DNA of 64,000 nucleotides from Gigantopelta aegis (lineage: Eukaryota > Mollusca > Gastropoda > Neomphalida > Peltospiridae): positions 44,080,758 through 44,144,757 of the forward strand of contig NC_054704.1 in assembly GCF_016097555.1 (NCBI RefSeq). Direction: 5' to 3'. Below are positions 21,616 to 32,600 of the stretch, in pieces. Each line of letters opens with the position of its first letter. Positions within the stretch are counted from its first letter, which is position 1. A model generated the notes under the pieces. It was not told where the DNA came from and made no database searches. It saw only the letters and a list, made by a program, of their open reading frames with translations. A program made the translations under genes and the position numbers.

Positions 21616-22930
21616 GTAATATCCTAAATATTGGTATTTATGTGAGTTCGAAATAAACATTCGCGGCTAGGTTAAAATACAGTCAAACCCATTTTAAACA
21701 AACGTCTATATTAAGTACATGCAAATTTCAATTCAATACAGATCAGATTGTGAGAATATTGATATAATGTCTGTGGCTAGCTAACATAGACGACGAATTT
21801 GACTGCAATAACATAGCGTTTATCTGAAGGACATTTTGAAATGCAAACGAGGGTAAAGGGTTTTTGTTTGTTTTGTTTTTTTAACTGTAACATCTTGTGT
21901 TTTTCAAAATGGAAATTACAATTTAACCTTCACATAAACTACAACCAAAGTTTAACACTTTTAAATGTTTAACTATTTTAGTATGTTCCAAATTTTTAAA
22001 ATGTGTTTTGAGTTTGAAAATTAAAGAAATGTTTACTAGTCGTTGTTAATAATGGACGATGACGAAAAACATTATTATGTAACACCCTATCTAGAAAATT
22101 AAATAATAAAACCACAGAGTTTATTCTTTTAAGATTAACAGAAATATTTTTTTCTTAATCATTTTATGTCAAAATCAAACTACGTATTATTAATATCTTA
22201 ATCTTGAACACTCATTTCATATTTATCATGATAGTTTAAGTTTGTTTCACAACATACATTAAATAAATGTACGTTACAAACCGAAGCTCGTTTTGAAAAA
22301 GATAAAATACCCGTAGAAAAAGGAACAACTCCAAAACAAGTTGCGACAAAATGCTTTGAAATTGTGTTGTACTCAAAAATACTTCTTATAAAAGTAGGTG
22401 CACTCACCATGAAGTATCTCCATTTCGGGTCTTTTTAGGTTTCCTTTCGCATCATTTTGTGTTTAACAGTACTCTGTTACATGTTTCCTGTTTTGATCGC
22501 ATCAGCACACCTCGTCCACTCACAACACAGGTGTGTATATGCTGTGATTGCGCGGAGTATACCCCGATTACTTTCCAGACAGGTAGCCGAACCGAACCGC
22601 ACTGCGCCCACCAAGATTATATTGGGCTCGGCTAGGCAAACATAAACACGGAGGAGAGATTCGGCACCAGCACACAAAGTGTTTTTAAAGGTGCGTAGCC
22701 GGTTTGTAACACCCAGGTGTTTTCTTTGATATATACTGAAAATCTGTTTTAGGATTCTGTAAAACATTTAAGTATATAATGACCATATCTATTTTAATTG
22801 TTTTAAATGTCATAATTACAAATTGAAATACGAGATACACAATTATGGCTAGAAACTCGGAAATTGAATCATTTTAACCTACTGTTTCAGGTGTGTTAGC
22901 ACGAGTACTCTGACCGTAGCTAGGTAGGTA
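21616..22930. other. Spacer, nothing recognised
   Basis: Long AT-rich stretch. 22540-22690 is locally CG-richer but shows no domain and no credible exon. Confidence 0.4.
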
Positions 22931-22934
22931 GATA

Positions 22935-23045
22935 GATAGGTAATATTTAACATGCTCATATGCCACTAAGGCTTCAAGCATGTCTATCCCGGGGCCGAGT
23001 TCTGGGAGGCCAGGGCTCCGCTCCGGGACAGAAAAATTAAATGGA
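22935..23045 (-). repeat. Repeat G terminal fragment, reverse
   Basis: CATGCTCATATGCCACTAAG and CATGTCTATCCCGGGGCCG match the left part of the 50617-50880 copy. A 34-bp poly-C run follows at 23165-23198. Confidence 0.6.
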
Positions 23046-23527
23046 CAATTTTGAAATTAAGCCAAAGAAAACCCACACAAAAAAGCAATCCCCCGGACAA
23101 CCCTAACTCATCCTACGGCCTAAACCGCTTACGCCCTATGGACTATCCTATTTCCGGTGGAGTGCCCCCCCCCACCCCCCCCCCCCCCCCCCCCCCGCCC
23201 CCACAGGCGCAGCCCAACCGTTGTGCCCTCCAATCCCGATGTATCTCGTTGAAGATAGTGACGGATAAGTCTCTAAAAGAGAGACTATGAAATCCGTCAG
23301 CTGTCAAAGAGGTCACTAGGAGAATGACTTATTCTTTATGGACTGAAGAAAGGAGTTGCAGTGCGTCCGGTGAATCTGGCGAAACGAAACGTATTCCGTT
23401 GATCCCGAAGTCCAGAGGCGCCTCTTTGTGAACCACAAGAAACAAAAAGTTATATCATTCATCATCTAGGTAGATAACTAGTTTTACGTGCTTATATACC
23501 ACTGGGGTTTCGAGCACGCAACTCTGA

Positions 23528-23742
23528 CCGTAAGCACGACTGGTAAATCAAAGGCCGTGGTATGTGCTATCCTGTCTGTGGGATGGTGCATATAAAATAA
23601 TGATCCTTTGCTACTAATGAAAAAAAAAATGTAGCGGTTTTCTTCTCTAAGACTATATGTCGAAATTACCAAATGGTTGACATCCAACAGCCGATGATTA
23701 ATAAATCAATGTGATCTAGTGGTGTTGTTAAACAAAACAAAC
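23528..23742 (+). repeat. SINE family 1, 5'-truncated
   Basis: ACGACTGGTAAATCAAAGGC through to GTTGTTAAACAAAACAAACG. Preceded at 23480 by a repeat G end. Confidence 0.85.
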
Positions 23743-23750
23743 GTTTTTCA

Positions 23751-23850
23751 CTGTAATAGAGCAAGACGGACATTGGAGTTATAATGCTTTCTTCACGTAA
23801 AGAGAGCATTATAACTGTCTAAAACATGTCCGTCTTGCTCTATTACGGTC
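23751..23850. repeat. Foldback element 1
   Basis: Arm CTGTAATAGAGCAAGACGGA (23751-23773) pairs with TCCGTCTTGCTCTATTACGG (23825-23848). An inner hairpin (TTATAATGCT and AGCATTATAA) nests inside. The arm is related to the hairpin at 50079-50230. Confidence 0.88.
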
Positions 23851-24985
23851 AGAGTAATGGGGCTACAGATGTATGTGCAGGAATATATGCCGGGGGGTGA
23901 GTCTAGACTGTGGCGATCGACGTTTCTAGGGGGGTCGGGTCATATTCCCATACAAAATATATTTTAAAAAGAAAAGTGGTTTCAAGCGAGGTGGGAGTTG
24001 TCGACCCCAATATTTTTCCCTCTCAGCACACGCGCTTGTGTTTTATAAAGAAGAAAAAAGATGTAGCAAAGCTATGCTTCTATCTCCACCTTAGCTCGAA
24101 TGTCCCAACAAATCATTGTTTATGGTACCAGCATATTCACCGATGTCTTGATTTTACATATAATTGTGGAATCAGACAGTATTTAATTACACGATATACA
24201 AGGGAGATAATGGTGGAAGCACTTTATGTAGGGGAACCTGCAATATTAATGTTAATATCAACTATTAGACCGAACATACATTTTGACCACAGACATCCTA
24301 GTAAAGAACGTTCAGGTCTGTTTATTAACACATCGAAACACATTCCATAGTTTGCACATGCATCACGCAGTTGCCCCGTACACGTGCGTGGGGTGTCATT
24401 CTCGATTTTGACAATTTCCAGGAAGGTCGATTAATAACTGTGGAACATTATTTCTGTCAATCTTTTTCATTATGTTGATCATACAGTTGTTATTGTTTTG
24501 TTTTTAGTCATTTTTATTGTTTGAATTTGCGATTTACTAATAAAAAAAACGACAACTTTCAAATTTCAAGTCTGACCCCAATCGTCCTTCAAGATCTTTG
24601 GTGGTCATAAAACGTACTGTAATACTGAACTACCGGTTGTAATGTTTTCCCAATTAATTCACTATTATCATACAACCATTCCCCACAGCTAATATACCTT
24701 ACAATTTTGGCAATTGTACATTCTTATTAGAGTTCACCTACTTTTTTTGAAGAGTATATATTTTGTCATTTAACTTTTCTTGTTTGTTCCAGCTGAGGTG
24801 TGGAGTGGGCTATCAGTTCATGTTTAACTCTCACAACCAGTATATATGCCGAATCACCAGATTTTTTTATTTTTGCTGGTCGCACTATTAGTATTTTCCA
24901 TATATACTTTTTTTTAACATGTAAATTAGTTTGTGTACACGTAATATTTTGTGTACATGTAATTAAGTATCCAAATTTTATATAT
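23851..24985. other. Spacer with one unassigned 146-codon ORF
   Basis: The plus strand is open from 23910 to 24350 (146 codons) with no domain that I recognise and no codon pattern that convinces me. The remainder is AT-rich. Confidence 0.3.
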
Positions 24986-24989
24986 TGTA

Positions 24990-25560
24990 TTATGCATACA
25001 GGTATATTGCAGGTGTTCCACGGGGCTCTGTTCTTGGTCCTGGTCTCTTATTTTTAATCTACATAAATGATATTGTTGAATATATCAAGTCCAACATAAT
25101 CTATTTGCTGATGACACATCACTTTATATTGAAGTGGAAAATCCTCATCTTTGTGAAAGAGTTAAATCGCGATTTAACTAAAATTAGTAAATGGGCAGAC
25201 CAGTGGTTAATGCAATTTAGCCGTGAACCCCCCCCCAAAAAAAAAAAAAAACCAACAACAACAACACAACAATGCTTTATACTCGTAAAACTGATCTTAT
25301 TCATATCAATTTAATTTTTAACAATCAACAAGTATCTAAAATAAAAGGTCGTAAATACACAGGGATTACGTTTCAAGAAACGGGCCAATGGAAAAATAAA
25401 TTATAAATACATGTGCTATTCTTAAAAATTCAAGTGGAATAATAAATTGTTTACGTTCTTTTAAATATCGGTTATCAAGATCCGCCTTAGAAAAAGTATG
25501 CAGATCTTTTATTCTTCCATTATTTGATTATGATCCCTCCCTTCCTCCAACTGTTTCGTA
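24990..25560 (+). pseudogene. Non-LTR reverse transcriptase fragment, decayed
   Basis: GVPRGSVLGPGLLFLIYIND is the conserved RT block (family consensus G-P-Q-G-S-x-L-G-P). LFADDTSLYIE, carrying the catalytic A-D-D, appears in another frame at about 25105. ELNRDLTKISKWADQWLMQF follows in the first frame. At least two frameshifts and stops are present. The fragment ends against a SINE-2 copy at 25600. Confidence 0.85.
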
Positions 25561-25599
25561 CGCTTATGAAAACAGCCCAAAGGTCCAGGTGCTGTGCCA

Positions 25600-25816
25600 C
25601 CGGCCTCGGTGGCGTCGTGGTTAGGCCACCAGTCTATAGGCTGGTAGGTACTGGGTTCGGATCCCAGTCGAGACATGGGATTTTTAATCCAGATACCGAC
25701 TCCAAACCCTGAGTGAATGCTCCGCAAGGCTCAATAGGTAGGTGTAAACCACTTGCACCGACCAGTGATCCATAACTGGCTCAACAAAGACCATGGTTTG
25801 TGCTATCCTGCCTATG
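25600..25816 (+). repeat. SINE family 2, 3'-truncated
   Basis: Head CCGGCCTCGGTGGCGTCGTG through CACTTGCACCGACCAGTGAT to TGTGCTATCCTGCC, then lost where a reverse SINE-3 begins. Confidence 0.88.
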
Positions 25817-25819
25817 TTC

Positions 25820-26037
25820 GTGCTTACATATGCATATATCCACTTAAAATCCTTTTAATTTATCTTAGGCTCACATGTCAACAATCTGGACTGTCTTTCC
25901 AGAACAGTGTTTGATGGTCACTGAGAAAATAAATTGTCCCATCTCACTGAGATATTGCAACTCGCTCTGTACCGATGCATTTGCTGAGATTCCAAAGCCA
26001 GAACCTATTACATGACCACTACACCACCAATACCGGT
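25820..26037 (-). repeat. SINE family 3, reverse, diverged
   Basis: TCGTGCTTACATATGC and ATATCCACTTAAAATCC at the left, CACTACACCACCAATACCGG at the right. Confidence 0.7.
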
Positions 26038-26194
26038 CCTACCACCGAAAATGTATAGCATGATCATCAAGTGGGTCTATAGGTCGTCATGGCGGTGGAT
26101 TACAAAGCAATAGTGTCAAGGTTTAGTTATACCAGGGAGAACCTGTCCAATTACGATCTATCGTCTGTCATTACATCTCCGCGATTAAATTAAA

Positions 26195-26540
26195 GTAGCA
26201 GACACTAGTTTCAACGAATGAAAATGGACACTAAATTTGGTTAATCTACAAACGTGTAACACGTACATTTGTATAATGTTTCAAGAGAGTGAAACAAGAG
26301 TCTGTGACGCTGAAACGGGGAAATACCCTTAAAAATAGACCAGAGCTTGTCTCCATAACCATTACTTCTCATAGGTATATGCATTTTTAGAATTATGAAA
26401 AAAGAAGCATTTATATATGTGGTATTAATAGAAACAACAGGTTAACCAGAAATATCGGATGTATAGAAATGGATAAGCTAACCAATATAATCTGACAGGA
26501 ACGGCTCTCTGGTGATAAAAGACGCAGTAGTGTTTAAAAA
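26195..26540 (+). mobile_element. Repeat K copy
   Basis: ACTAGTTTCAACGAATG, TTTGGTTAATCTACAAACG, CCATAACCATTACTTCTCAT and the final GTGTTTAAAAATATTG align with 19553 and 55203. Confidence 0.7.
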
Positions 26541-26884
26541 TATTGACCATTAGGCTGGTTCGCACCCCGGTACCGACTCCCACTCAAAGCTGCTTTTTAC
26601 GACTCAATTAGATATAAGGCCATCTGATATGCCTTTTGGGTAATTTGCTTTATTCTTATTGCAAAATTCAATTCACCATTGAATCTGAATGAGAAAACCA
26701 ATAATATTTAGAAAATCGTATCACCGTGGAAAGCAGAACCAAAAGGCGTTTTTGACTGCTCTCATGAGAACATGTTTCGCCTAGCAACCCCTTCTGCCCC
26801 GGACATAATCGTTGACGAAGCCAGAGCTAGGTTATGCCTGATATGGACGTGTTTATTTAAATCCTCATACCTTCATTAATTTAT

Positions 26885-27075
26885 ACCTATTTTCGTACTT
26901 ATATCAATTAAGGTTTAAGTACGTTGTTATGGGCACACACACCTTGAGCGCGCAGGATTGACTGTCCAGAAGAGTGAGATAGAAGTCAGTGCAGTGGTCT
27001 TACACCGAGATACGAAGCCAGCACCTACCAGCCTTAAGTTCAGTGACGTAACCACTACACCACCGAGGCCGATAT
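26885..27075 (-). repeat. SINE family 3, reverse, partial
   Basis: TTTCGTACTTATATCAATTA through GCCAGCACCTACCAGCC to CACCACCGAGGCCG. Confidence 0.8.
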
Positions 27076-27479
27076 AGAGGGTTACATGAGTCTAACATTA
27101 AGTGTCTTAATGCGCGGCGGGCATTTTCTTGGTCTTTGGTATTTTAATATGCAAACGTTTTCCAAATGTCTGACAAATATAATAAAAATGCTTGACTTTG
27201 TATTATTCTCAGATAGTCATCTGACAGTACAAATAAGGTCTTGAAATGATTCGTGCGTTTCAGAAACAAAACTACATCCTTATAAAATTTAATGCACGAA
27301 ACAAAAAGAGTTTAATTCATAGCTTGTTTTTATTAAACGGTTACCACGGTAACAAAACATTGAAAATATTATCCAGGAAACATTTAGAAATAGTTCTGCT
27401 TGCCGATATAAATTGGCATTTATTTTGTTTAATTCCAATAATAATATACACTTTTTTTTCAGATCAAAACTAATTAGTT
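27076..27479. other. Spacer, nothing recognised
   Basis: AT-rich with short ORFs only. Confidence 0.4.
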
Positions 27480-27597
27480 GCATAAGCGTACGGGCTCCAT
27501 TTTAGTAGGGGGGGGGGGGGGGGGGAGGCCAATTTTTGCCCGAATTAATCAAAAGTGCCCGAATCTGGATTACAGCGTTTATTCATATTAGCATTAC
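27480..27597 (+). repeat. Repeat F, left part (interrupted)
   Basis: GGCTCCATTTTAGTAGG, an 18-bp G run, CCAATTTTTGCCCGAATTAA and ATTCATATTAGCATTACTG. It is cut by the transposon at 27607 and resumes at 29083. Confidence 0.8.
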
Positions 27598-27606
27598 TGT
27601 CAGACA

Positions 27607-29073
27607 CGATTTAATTAAAATTAGCTCCACTATTACATGTGGATCTAAGAGCAGCCCGTTGGAGCTCATGTTCAATTGACCTTTCATTCGACCAGTCAAA
27701 ACCTTACTTGCGAAATCATGCCAGTGATTTGAAAAGAATTTGAAAATATTCGGGATTATGCCGAGGGTATACGAAATGATTCGGGTGAATTACAAAGTAT
27801 GCCGGAAACTAATTTCAATATTAAATGTTATATAAAATTCGTTTCAAGACGAAATATTTGGAAGCTAACTCTCGATGAAGCTGGACGCTGTCGCCTGTGC
27901 TCTCGACTTGCTCCCCCGAGGGATGCTTTCAACGCGCCGATGTGCGAGACGCCCGCAGACGGACCTCCATCTCCCTCTACGCCACCGCCTACACGTAACT
28001 GGCCACTGTCACCAGTCTTGCCAGTTCGGAAGGCGGCGGTCCGGGCAGCCGAGCGACCAGCCTGACAGGGTAAGCCCTCCACCTTCACAAGCACCATCCC
28101 CCTCCGACTCGGAAGCCGTCTGGAAAGTTCAGATCGGGAAAATCAGGTCCGGCTTCCTGAAGTTCGTGTAGGGGGACACCTCGGATCCGGCAGCACTGAT
28201 GGGCGGACTAGTGGAACCAGAGCTAAAACAACTGCCTGATGGAAGCGCTTACAAGCTACACACCATCAAGTCTACAGCCGGCAAGACGGGGTTGGTACTA
28301 ACTCAGCGCCGAAGGAGTCTACCGACAAGCGGTCCTGGTTAGAGAGATGGATAGCCATACCATCCACAGGATCGTCAAGGCCCTTTTCGGCAACGACTAC
28401 CGGAGTGTCATAACCATCCTCGCCGATCAGAGATGGAAGCACTTCATCCCCGCCTTTGCCGGTTCTCCGCTCATCAGTTCGTCGTAGGCCAACCTCCACA
28501 CCCTAACGGCCTTGACGAGGCCACTCACGTGGACATATAGATCGGACTTTAAACATTTAGACCTTCGTTCAAAATTTTATGTCGAAATTACTTCTTTTTT
28601 TTAATATTATTAAATAGTCCGATCCTCTCTTCTTTCTCTTAGGCCCTTTTGGACTGTCCTTCTAAAATGCTCCAAATTATATAAATATTCGGCCGAGCAG
28701 TCAATTCTTTTTATTTTTGGCTTTATTTCTGCCCATTTCAACACTACCCCCCCCCCCCTCCCCACATCCCGAGTCAGACCACCGATATTTTAAAAATGTG
28801 TATGCTCCCGAATAACGCTATAAAAGGCGAAGTGTAATTGGTCGATATTTAAATTGTTGTTCCCCCCCCCCCCCCCCAGCCCCGGCCACTGGCGGTGTCA
28901 GAAACCAAATCCGGGATGGGCGTGCCTGAACCCCTGTGGATATGGACACGTAAATAGAGTTCCCGATTCCCGATAAATTGTTATTTATAGATGAAATGTC
29001 ACCTGGACATGGGAGTCCACGCAATGCTGTTGGATCTACTGGTAGACCAGTAGAGCTAATTTTAATCAGATTG
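27607..29073 (-). mobile_element. TIR transposon with 9-bp target duplication, long form
   Basis: 1467 bp, flanked by TGTCAGACA at 27598-27606 and 29074-29082. Inverted ends are TTAATTAAAATTAGCTCCAC on the left and the complement of TAGAGCTAATTTTAATCAGA on the right. The outer 250-300 bp on each side are the reverse complement of the short copy at 35761-36315. A 9-bp duplication is characteristic of Mutator-like elements (8-11 bp), so a MULE-type element is my best guess. No transposase was recognised. It sits inside a repeat F copy. Confidence 0.85.
27880..28502 (+). pseudogene. CG-rich coding-like block inside the TIR transposon
   Basis: This 620-bp block has far more C, G and CpG than its AT-rich surroundings and is absent from the short form of the same transposon. 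Several frames are open in turn: 27883-28065; 28170-28327 (PDGSAYKLHTIKSTAGKTG); and 28305-28487 (VLVREMDSHTIHRIVKALFG, then DQRWKHFIPAFAG). I do not recognise the protein. It looks like a fragment of a coding sequence broken by frameshifts, either captured from elsewhere or left from another element. Confidence 0.5.
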
Positions 29074-29082
29074 TGTCAGACA

Positions 29083-29330
29083 GCTATATATGGTTGCAAA
29101 CGAATCTCCACGCATTTTTACATAATAGAATAATGGAAATACATGGTGACAAGTGTTCAGGCCAGCTTATTTTGCCCGATGTTTTTTCTATTGATTTTTC
29201 CCGAATTGGAGGATTTTCTCCAGGACTGGGGGGGGGGGGGAGCCCCTGGACTGGGGGGGGGAGCCCCCGCCCCCGCCCCCCCCCCCCCCCGTCTCGTACG
29301 CTTATGCCAGTGTGGGAATGCTTTTTAGTT
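29083..29330 (+). repeat. Repeat F, right part
   Basis: GGTTGCAAACGAATCTCC continues the F copy interrupted at 27597. Ends with G- and C-runs (29228-29291) and GTCTCGTACGCTTATG, as at 9385. Confidence 0.75.
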
Positions 29331-29374
29331 TTGTTTGCAAAGCCAAAATCGAAAAATATGGCAGTGAATTTTCA

Positions 29375-29464
29375 ATGACGTTATTGCATTGCTATGGGGG
29401 AGTTTTGTTACGACATCGTGTGATCTCCACAACTAACGGAGGATAATCCCAAAGAAGAAAAATA
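29375..29464 (+). promoter_or_regulatory. Probable promoter-proximal region of the SRD5A3-like gene
   Basis: About 130 bp lies between the end of repeat F and the ATG. A CRE-like TGACGTTA sits at 29376. The start has a favourable context (A at -3, G at +4). No TATA box is obvious. This is a suggestion from position only. Confidence 0.3.
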
Positions 29465-29637
29465 ATGGCCACCTCCGTTGGTAGTTGGTTTTGGTTCGCA
29501 AATACTATTGCGGTTTTCTCATTTTATTTTGTCATAAAATATGTGCCAGGTTTTTTGTCAGAATTATATTTAATAGGGAAGTTGAGAAAACTACAAAAAG
29601 AATCGAAAATGACCTCCAGTTATGATGTTCCAAAAAG
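29465..29637 (+). CDS. SRD5A3: SRD5A3-like exon 1
   Basis: ATGGCC start, residues 1-57 plus two bases of codon 58. It encodes the first membrane segment (FANTIAVFSFYFVIKYVPGF). Donor AAAAAG/GTAAAC. The next exon supplies the third base to make Arg58, followed by WFLHFYIV, a junction (KRWF.HFY) conserved in the family. Confidence 0.88.
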
Positions 29638-32600
29638 GTAAACATTTCGGAAGTTTGGCTGTAGTAGACTGTAGTGTAAACAGTAAAGTGTAGGCTAATG
29701 ATTATCATAATGTTACGCCCCGGTCACACTGTCAAGGATGAAGGATCCCCAGGACGCCGGCTTAACCACGGATACGATCCGGCATAATTTGTGGCAATCC
29801 GTTGTGGTCCGTAGAGGTCTGTAGCTGTCCGTATTAAATCCCTGATCAATCGTAGTAGTAATAATAATAATAGATTTTTATTTCAGATCAGAGATCCATA
29901 GAACATATATAAACATCACATACAAAACTGATTACATAATATACAGCAGCTTGTGCCAGCGATTTACACATACAGATTTGACTACGCAGTTGTACACCGC
30001 AGGTTGGCAAGTAGGTCGTTTGAAGTTGTTTCGATTCTGCTCTTCAGCGAATATGCTGTTGAACGAAGTAAAGCACCAAAGATAAAGAAAGAAAAATAAG
30101 GAAAAAAACAGGTAAAAAGTAATTTTTATACAAAATGCATTATACACGATCGTTATTTTAAATAGTAGCATCGATTAAAATCATATGCTATATTAATACC
30201 TACCTGCATCTAAATAATCAGCACTTGTCAACAGCGAAAGAATCCTGTCATTGTCATGTCTGCTTTCATCTTTGGGTCAGGTACATATTCTTTCAACAAA
30301 AACAAATTATAGCAAGCCCATCTTATTCTTACCTATAGGACGCTTTCTGATCCAGGCCTTGGAATGTACACATTCAACTGTGGCATGTGTTTTATCTATC
30401 GACGGAATACACTTGTAAGGTTGTAAACATTTTACTAATTGATATTTGTAGTTAATTGAATATAAGGTAATAGATCAAATAACCAAATTGATCGTGCGAT
30501 TACAATGCGTGTACGTTGTAGCCGTTTTCCCTGTTAATAGGACGCTTCATGATCCTTCGAGGATACATCCTTAATGATCCGTAGAAGAACGTAATAATCT
30601 GTTCTAATCAGTAATAAACCGTACTTAAACTGTACTTGATCGTAGTAATCCCCGGCCTCAAGCCCCGGTCACACTATCGAGGATCAGAACGCCGGGTTAG
30701 CCATGGATACGATCTGGCATTCGTGACAATCCGTTGTAGTCCCTACTAAACTGTAGTGATCCGTAGCGACCTGTAGCGCTCCCCGTTGTCAACTAACCTA
30801 TATCCTTAATAATCCGTCGAAAACCGTGGTGCATCCGTAGGGTACCGCTGATAAACCACTATCTGGGGTCATCCTTGAGGTTTTCATCCATCGTGGATCC
30901 GGCCAGACGATCCTTGACAGTGTGACCAGGGCTATAACAGGATGTTTCGCCCTTATAAATAATATCAATTATCATCCATTGACCTGTTTAGATGGTTGCA
31001 TTGTTTGCGCGCGGCAGTCTGTATATTTGAAGATGTCTGAAATTGTTGAGTTTTGCATAGGGAAAGTAAATGTCACATTCACAAAAATGTTTGTAAAAAT
31101 AAGGTTAAAACAAGCAAAGAAAGCAAGATTGAACTTAACCCACTGAGCCACTCATAAACACATTATTAACTTTTTTGTATGATTTTGCACCGTATGCACT
31201 AAATTAAATGACGTGTGATATTAAACAAACCTAAATAAACAACAGTTTTACATCATTGTCATTGTCAAAATCATGTCTGCTTCACAGATTCATTGCATAA
31301 GAGTTTTTTTTAGCTCAAGTCACCTCTAGTCCAAAGGGATGTAGAATGTGTGGTTCTTCTACATCCGAGCCTTGTTACGTACTCTATATGTAGCTGGTAT
31401 TCAAAATAGTGCAACAAATGGACACTCGGGGGGGGGGGGGGGGGGGGGGGGCAGGACGTATATCAATGGTAAGGCGCTCGCTCAATGTGCAGTCGGTGTG
31501 GGGTCGATCCCCATGGGTGGACCCATTGGGCTATTTCTCGCTCGAGCCAGTGCACCACGACTGGTATATCAAAGGCCGTGGTATGTGTTATCCTGTCTGT
31601 GGGATGGTGTATATAAAAGATCCCTTGCTGCTAATCGAAACGAGTAGCCCATGAAATGGTGATAGCAGGTTTCCTCTCTCAATATCTGTGTGGTCCTTAA
31701 CCGTATGTCTGACGCCATATAACCATAAATAAAATGTGTTGAGTGCGTCGTTAAATAAAACATTTCCTTTCTTCCTGACCAGGCTTAAAAATAAAGAGAT
31801 TGTTCTTATTTAATTTAGATTTTTAAAAACTTTCATCTTTCATGACGTTTTCTTTCTGATTTATAGATGGTTTCTACACTTCTACATTGTTGGGGTGGTG
31901 GTTAACTTCGTCCTCCTGTCTTTCATACTACTCGGATGGTTTCCACAACCTGTTTACTCACTGTTACACCTGCTACACATGCCCAATCGTATTCCAGGTA
32001 AGAATGTATAATTTTAGGAACTGGTTAACTGGAGAGGACTATATATGTTTCATCTCTGTCATTCTGTCTGTCCATCTGTCTGCCCCACATTGTTTTCTGG
32101 ATGTTTTTTTCACAATGCCTTGAGATATTGAGTTGACATTTTGTGTATAGCTTTACCATGTACTGCTACAGATCAACTGACTTTTCCTTTTTTTCCCCTC
32201 TCTTTTTTTTAACCCCCCCCCCCCCCCCCTTTTAATTTTCACCCAGCAGGAACACTGCACTGTATCATGCTTTTAAAGGAAGGCTAAATTAAGTCTTTTT
32301 TACTGCTATGTACATTTTGTTCTTTTTGTAACAAGTTTTATTTTGCATATTTAATTCAATAACGATGAAAATACTGACACTTTTGGTATTTAGTAGATGC
32401 TGCCATTGTTGTAGCTTTTAATAATGAACGCCACCTAGTGAGCAATAGTGCATTAATAGTTCTGTGACATCAGATCAGTCACAGCCCAGTGACCCGGTTA
32501 CAGCTGGCCAAAGACTATGGTCAGTATAGTTTGGTACCACATGTTTGTTTTTTTACAGCAAACACATTTGATTTGAGACTGCAAGAAGACACAGTAACCA

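Noticed and set aside
23910-24350. 146-codon plus-strand ORF
   Set aside because: No domain, no signal peptide and no splice signals that stand out. In 64 kb an open frame of this size can occur by chance. Not excluded, but not supported.
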